From DASRPD01 sp035646535 (GTDB taxonomy: Bacteria; Actinomycetota; Acidimicrobiia; IMCC26256; JANYLB01): a stretch of 31,623 nt of DNA. The translations under genes were made by a program, and so were the position numbers. Position 1 is the first letter of the stretch. The number at the start of each line of letters is the position of its first letter. The notes beneath the pieces are model-generated. The model worked only from the letters and a program-made list of their open reading frames with translations. It was not told where the DNA came from and searched no databases. Positions 29,501 to 31,623 of the stretch are shown piece by piece. The DNA lies in contig DASRPD010000030.1 of assembly GCA_035646535.1 (NCBI GenBank), positions 1-31,623 of the forward strand, written 5' to 3'.

Positions 29501-29537
29501 CGGGACTCTTCCTCCTCGGTACGGGGTCGGATTGGTA

Positions 29538-29569
29538 GGGGGTCGGCTGGGAAGGGGTGGCTCAGGGGG
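29538..29569 (+). other. potential G-quadruplex motif
   Basis: Four G-runs (5, 3, 4 and 5 G) separated by loops of 6, 2 and 7 nt satisfy the G3+N1-7 pattern on the plus strand. It spans the end of moaE and the gap to the small membrane gene. A genome of this GC content gives such motifs by chance, so significance is low. Confidence 0.4.
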
Positions 29570-30068
29570 TGGTGATCGGATCGGAGCTCCCGGCGGCAAG
29601 CGGGGCGTCCGACGGCACGGGAACGGGGCGAACCGTCAGGGCGGACTCCGACCAGTCGGAGCCCTCTGCGTGGTGCTCCCGCTTCCAGATCGGCACAGAT
29701 TCCTTCAGGGTGTCGATACAGAACCGAGCGGCGTCGAACGCCTCGCCCCGGTGGGCTGCGGCCGCCACCACGAGCACCGATGCCTCGGTGGTGGCCACGT
29801 CGCCCAGGCGGTGGATCAGGACGACCCGTTCGAGGGGCCACCGGCGAGCGGCCTCGGCGGCCACGCCGCGGAGACGCTCGATCGCCGCGGCTTCGTAGGC
29901 CTCATAGGTCAGGCCCGTCACCCCCGAGCGGCCGTCGCTGTGATCGCGGGTGACACCCAGGAACGTCACGACTGCGCCCGCGCGCGCCGTCGTTGCCCAG
30001 GCGACGGCGTCGGCGACAGGAAGGGTCTCATCGGTGAGCGCGACCCATGCGGGATCGGGGCATGACAC
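29562..30068 (-). CDS. moaE: molybdopterin synthase catalytic subunit MoaE
   Basis: A 168-residue MoaE. It converts precursor Z (cPMP) to molybdopterin with MoaD as sulfur donor. Segments are GAVVTFLGVTRDHS, VTGLTYEAYEAAAIERL, VVLIHRLGDVATTEASVLVVAAAAHRGEAFDAARFCID and the active-site Lys region TLKESVPIWKREH. All catalytic positions look intact. The C-terminus has an extra Pro/Ala-rich tail of about 30 residues. GTG 30068 is preferred to the ORF running on for 274 more codons because a TACAGT box lies 7 nt upstream and the family starts here. No moaD or other molybdenum cofactor gene is in the window. Confidence 0.9.
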   Translation of the reverse strand: MSCPDPAWVALTDETLPVADAVAWATTARAGAVVTFLGVTRDHSDGRSGVTGLTYEAYEAAAIERLRGVAAEAARRWPLERVVLIHRLGDVATTEASVLVVAAAAHRGEAFDAARFCIDTLKESVPIWKREHHAEGSDWSESALTVRPVPVPSDAPLAAGSSDPITTP

Positions 30069-30075
30069 GATGACC

Positions 30076-30081
30076 ACTGTA
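30076..30081 (-). promoter_or_regulatory. -10 box (TACAGT), leaderless start of moaE
   Basis: TACAGT on the minus strand lies 7 nt before GTG 30068, without a ribosome binding site. Confidence 0.4.
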
Positions 30082-30127
30082 CCGAGGACCCCCCGCGACA
30101 GACCATGTGCCGGCCGCACGGCCCTAG

Positions 30128-30190
30128 CGCCCGGCCGGGACTGCCGCCCGCCCGGCCGGGACTGCCGCCGCGCCCCGCCGGGACTCTTGG
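30128..30190. repeat. 21-bp tandem repeat x2 plus degenerate copy
   Basis: Two perfect 21-bp copies (30128-30148 and 30149-30169) built around CCCGGCCGGGACTGCCGCC are followed by a diverged copy to about 30190. The core CCCGGCCGGG is itself palindromic. The array lies in the divergent gap between moaE and the trypsin-fold gene. Confidence 0.9.
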
Positions 30191-30217
30191 CGATGCCTTT
30201 CCCGCCGAGCCCGTCGT

Positions 30218-30223
30218 TACACT
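30218..30223 (+). promoter_or_regulatory. -10 box (TACACT) of the trypsin-fold/PDZ gene
   Basis: TACACT lies 8 nt before the ATG at 30232, and no ribosome binding site intervenes. Confidence 0.35.
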
Positions 30224-30231
30224 CCGAATCC

Positions 30232-31452
30232 ATGCCGTTCGAGGATCCCGGCAACGAGGGACGGAGCCGGCCGCCACCGGACCCGCTCGACCGACTCTGG
30301 ATCCATCCCTCCGAGCTCGCGAGCACTCCCCGCACCCGAACGGCCGGCCCCAATCGCGGCCTCGGGCGTAGCGACTGGCTCGTCGTCGTCGCCGCGGGCG
30401 CACTCGGGGCAGTGGTCACCATCGCAGTCTTGGCGGCCACCGGCGTGCTCACGCCCACCAAGCCGCCCGAGGCGGTCTCAGCCCAGCCCGTCGCGGCACT
30501 GGCCGCGCGCGCGGCTCCCGGCGTCGTCGGTGTCGTCGCCGCCACCGCAGGCGCGCAACGGCGCGGCTCAGGGCTGGTCATCGACGACGGTTGGGTCCTC
30601 GCCTCGTGCGCAACCGTCAACGACGCGGCGAGCCTCGCGGTGACCGACGGCCGCGGCCGAACTCTTCCGGCGACGCTCCACGGGTGCGACGGCGTGACGG
30701 GCCTCGCCCTGCTGTACGTCGACGGGATTGCCGGGGGGCTCCCCTCGGGCGACGAACGGAAGGTCGAGGTCGGTGACACCGTCATCGCGCTCGGCGCCGG
30801 ATCGGGTGAGCACAACTGGGTCGCGACGGGCGTGGTCTCGTCGGTGTCGGCGGTGCTCGCGGCCGACGAAGTCGCCCAGACGGGCCTCATCGGGACCGAC
30901 GCGCGGATCGTGTCCGGCGCGACCGGGGGTGCACTGCTCGACGACCGTGGTCACATCGTCGGCATCCTCGCCTTGGCGCCGGACCGCGGAGGCCTCGCCG
31001 TACCCATCGGCCGGGCGCGGAGAATCGCCGCGCAGCTACGCGAGACCGGGCGCGTCGCCCATGGCTGGATCGGCATCGCCGGCGCGGACGCCACCTCCGA
31101 ACCCGGCGGCGGCGTGGTCGTGGGCGCCGTCGTCGCCGACGGGCCCGCAGACCGAGCCGGGATCATGGTCGGAGACATCGTGATCGGCGCCGAAGGAGAC
31201 CGGATCAACGCCATGACCGACCTCCTGAGCATCGCTCGCTCGCACAGTCCCGACGAACGACTCGCGCTCCAGATCCGGCGGGACGAGGAAGACCTGACGC
31301 GACTCGTTCGCCTCGGTGACGTCCCCCGAACCCCAGAGCCGGGGGAGGCGGCGCCGGACGGTCCGATGCCGACAGGTTCAGACGAGCTGACCGCCGCCAC
31401 GCCGACGACGCTCGTGGGGTCAGCGTCGCCGTCCGCCGGCGGCTCGGGCTGA
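30232..31452 (+). CDS. membrane-anchored HtrA-like protein with degenerate trypsin domain and PDZ domain
   Basis: A 406-residue protein. Residues 1-48 are cytoplasmic and hold the actinobacterial motif DPLDRLWIHPSEL. A membrane segment (about 49-72) is followed by a trypsin-like domain (about 95-260) and a PDZ domain (about 270-365, GVVVGAVVADGPADRAGIMVGDIVIGAEGDRI), then a disordered tail. The HtrA catalytic triad is missing: the His motif reads LASCATVND (Ala127 where His is expected), the Asp motif reads VTGLALL (Gly157) and the nucleophile motif reads GATGGALL (Thr231 instead of Ser). It is therefore probably a non-proteolytic binding protein facing outside the membrane. ATG 30232 is chosen by its -10 box and the conserved N-terminal motif. 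Confidence 0.82.
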   Translation: MPFEDPGNEGRSRPPPDPLDRLWIHPSELASTPRTRTAGPNRGLGRSDWLVVVAAGALGAVVTIAVLAATGVLTPTKPPEAVSAQPVAALAARAAPGVVGVVAATAGAQRRGSGLVIDDGWVLASCATVNDAASLAVTDGRGRTLPATLHGCDGVTGLALLYVDGIAGGLPSGDERKVEVGDTVIALGAGSGEHNWVATGVVSSVSAVLAADEVAQTGLIGTDARIVSGATGGALLDDRGHIVGILALAPDRGGLAVPIGRARRIAAQLRETGRVAHGWIGIAGADATSEPGGGVVVGAVVADGPADRAGIMVGDIVIGAEGDRINAMTDLLSIARSHSPDERLALQIRRDEEDLTRLVRLGDVPRTPEPGEAAPDGPMPTGSDELTAATPTTLVGSASPSAGGSG

Positions 31453-31467
31453 CCGGCCAAGACGACT

Positions 31468-31550
31468 CGGACCGGCCCGCCGAAGCGAATCGGACCGGCC
31501 CGCCGAAGCGAATCGGACCGGCCCGCCGAAGCGAATCGGACCGGGCGAAT
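31468..31550. repeat. 23-bp tandem repeat x3 plus 14-bp partial copy
   Basis: Three identical 23-bp units (31468-31490, 31491-31513, 31514-31536), each CGGACCGGCCCG followed by CCGAAGCGAAT, run into a fourth copy (31537-31550) missing nine internal bases. The array lies between the trypsin-fold gene and the last ORF. Perfect identity of three copies implies recent expansion. Confidence 0.95.
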
Positions 31551-31573
31551 CGGCCCTCGGACCCGTGCGGCGC

Positions 31574-31579
31574 GAGAAT
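31574..31579 (+). promoter_or_regulatory. -10-like box (GAGAAT) before the last ORF
   Basis: GAGAAT lies 6 nt before the ATG at 31586, the same spacing as at sufC (TAGAAT), although the first base differs from the TAnnnT pattern. Confidence 0.3.
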
Positions 31580-31585
31580 GGGCGG

Positions 31586-31623
31586 ATGACGACCTCCGAG
31601 CCCACCACCGACGAGCCCACCAC
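31586..31623 (+). CDS. 5' end of an unidentified gene
   Basis: An ATG at 31586 opens a frame, MTTSEPTTDEPTT, that runs to the edge of the window. The Thr/Glu/Pro-rich start looks like a disordered N-terminal tail. Nothing more can be said about its function. The upstream box and the end of the tandem repeat support a real start. Confidence 0.4.
   Translation, partial: MTTSEPTTDEPT

Noticed and set aside
29538..29569. G-quadruplex as a functional regulatory element
   Set aside because: The pattern is valid but expected by chance in such GC-rich DNA; kept as a feature, not as a finding.

Overview
The window is very GC-rich, densely packed DNA from the chromosome of an actinobacterium. A full ergothioneine operon, SUF iron-sulfur assembly genes of the actinobacterial type (SufU, not IscU), a UPF0182/COG1615 membrane protein, a DivIVA-like coiled-coil protein, MreB, paired FadE-type acyl-CoA dehydrogenases and the N-terminal DPLDRLW.HPSEL-type motif together suggest Acidimicrobiia or a close relative; that placement is an inference. 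Many first genes of transcription units have a TAnnnT -10 box 6-8 nt before an ATG/GTG, so leaderless mRNAs appear to be common. No phage, transposon, CRISPR, rRNA or tRNA was found.

Layout. 1-2360 (+): tail of one glycosyltransferase, a second glycosyltransferase and an RMD-type sugar reductase (surface polysaccharide). 2475-3857: alpha/beta hydrolase (-) and DUF1802 protein (+), divergent. 3897-8538 (-): a lipid/CoA-type catabolic block with two coupled acyl-CoA dehydrogenases behind a palindromic operator, a small membrane protein, a possible 13-aa leader ORF, a COG2159 amidohydrolase and a coupled 62-aa protein. 8694-9311 (+): metallo-beta-lactamase-fold hydrolase. 9428-13776 (+): a 27-aa ORF with a strong ribosome binding site, then egtA-egtB-egtC-egtD, with 4-nt overlaps at egtA/B and egtC/D and a 3-nt gap at egtB/C; egtE is absent.

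13795-20766 is a split suf locus: sufC-sufS-sufU plus a 59-aa ORF on +, converging on sufB-sufD-Rieske-sufC on -. Both arms start at promoters carrying the same CACTACG-N4-TAGT operator, so they are probably co-regulated by one repressor of the SufR/Rrf2 kind that is not encoded here. There are two sufC paralogues, and sufB carries an in-frame amber codon. Between sufU and the 59-aa ORF lies about 280 nt with several perfect hairpins, mutually exclusive pairings and a start codon sitting in a hairpin loop: the best candidate here for an undescribed regulatory RNA.

20968-31623: UPF0182 protein, a DivIVA-like protein with a MuF-like Cys/His tail, a PDZ-Lon (S16) membrane protease, three small membrane proteins, a HEAT-repeat protein, MreB, MoaE, a trypsin-fold/PDZ protein that has lost its catalytic triad, and the first codons of another gene. 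At least five short-unit tandem repeats (10-23 bp units, all different) occupy intergenic gaps, and one 27-bp sequence is found twice.
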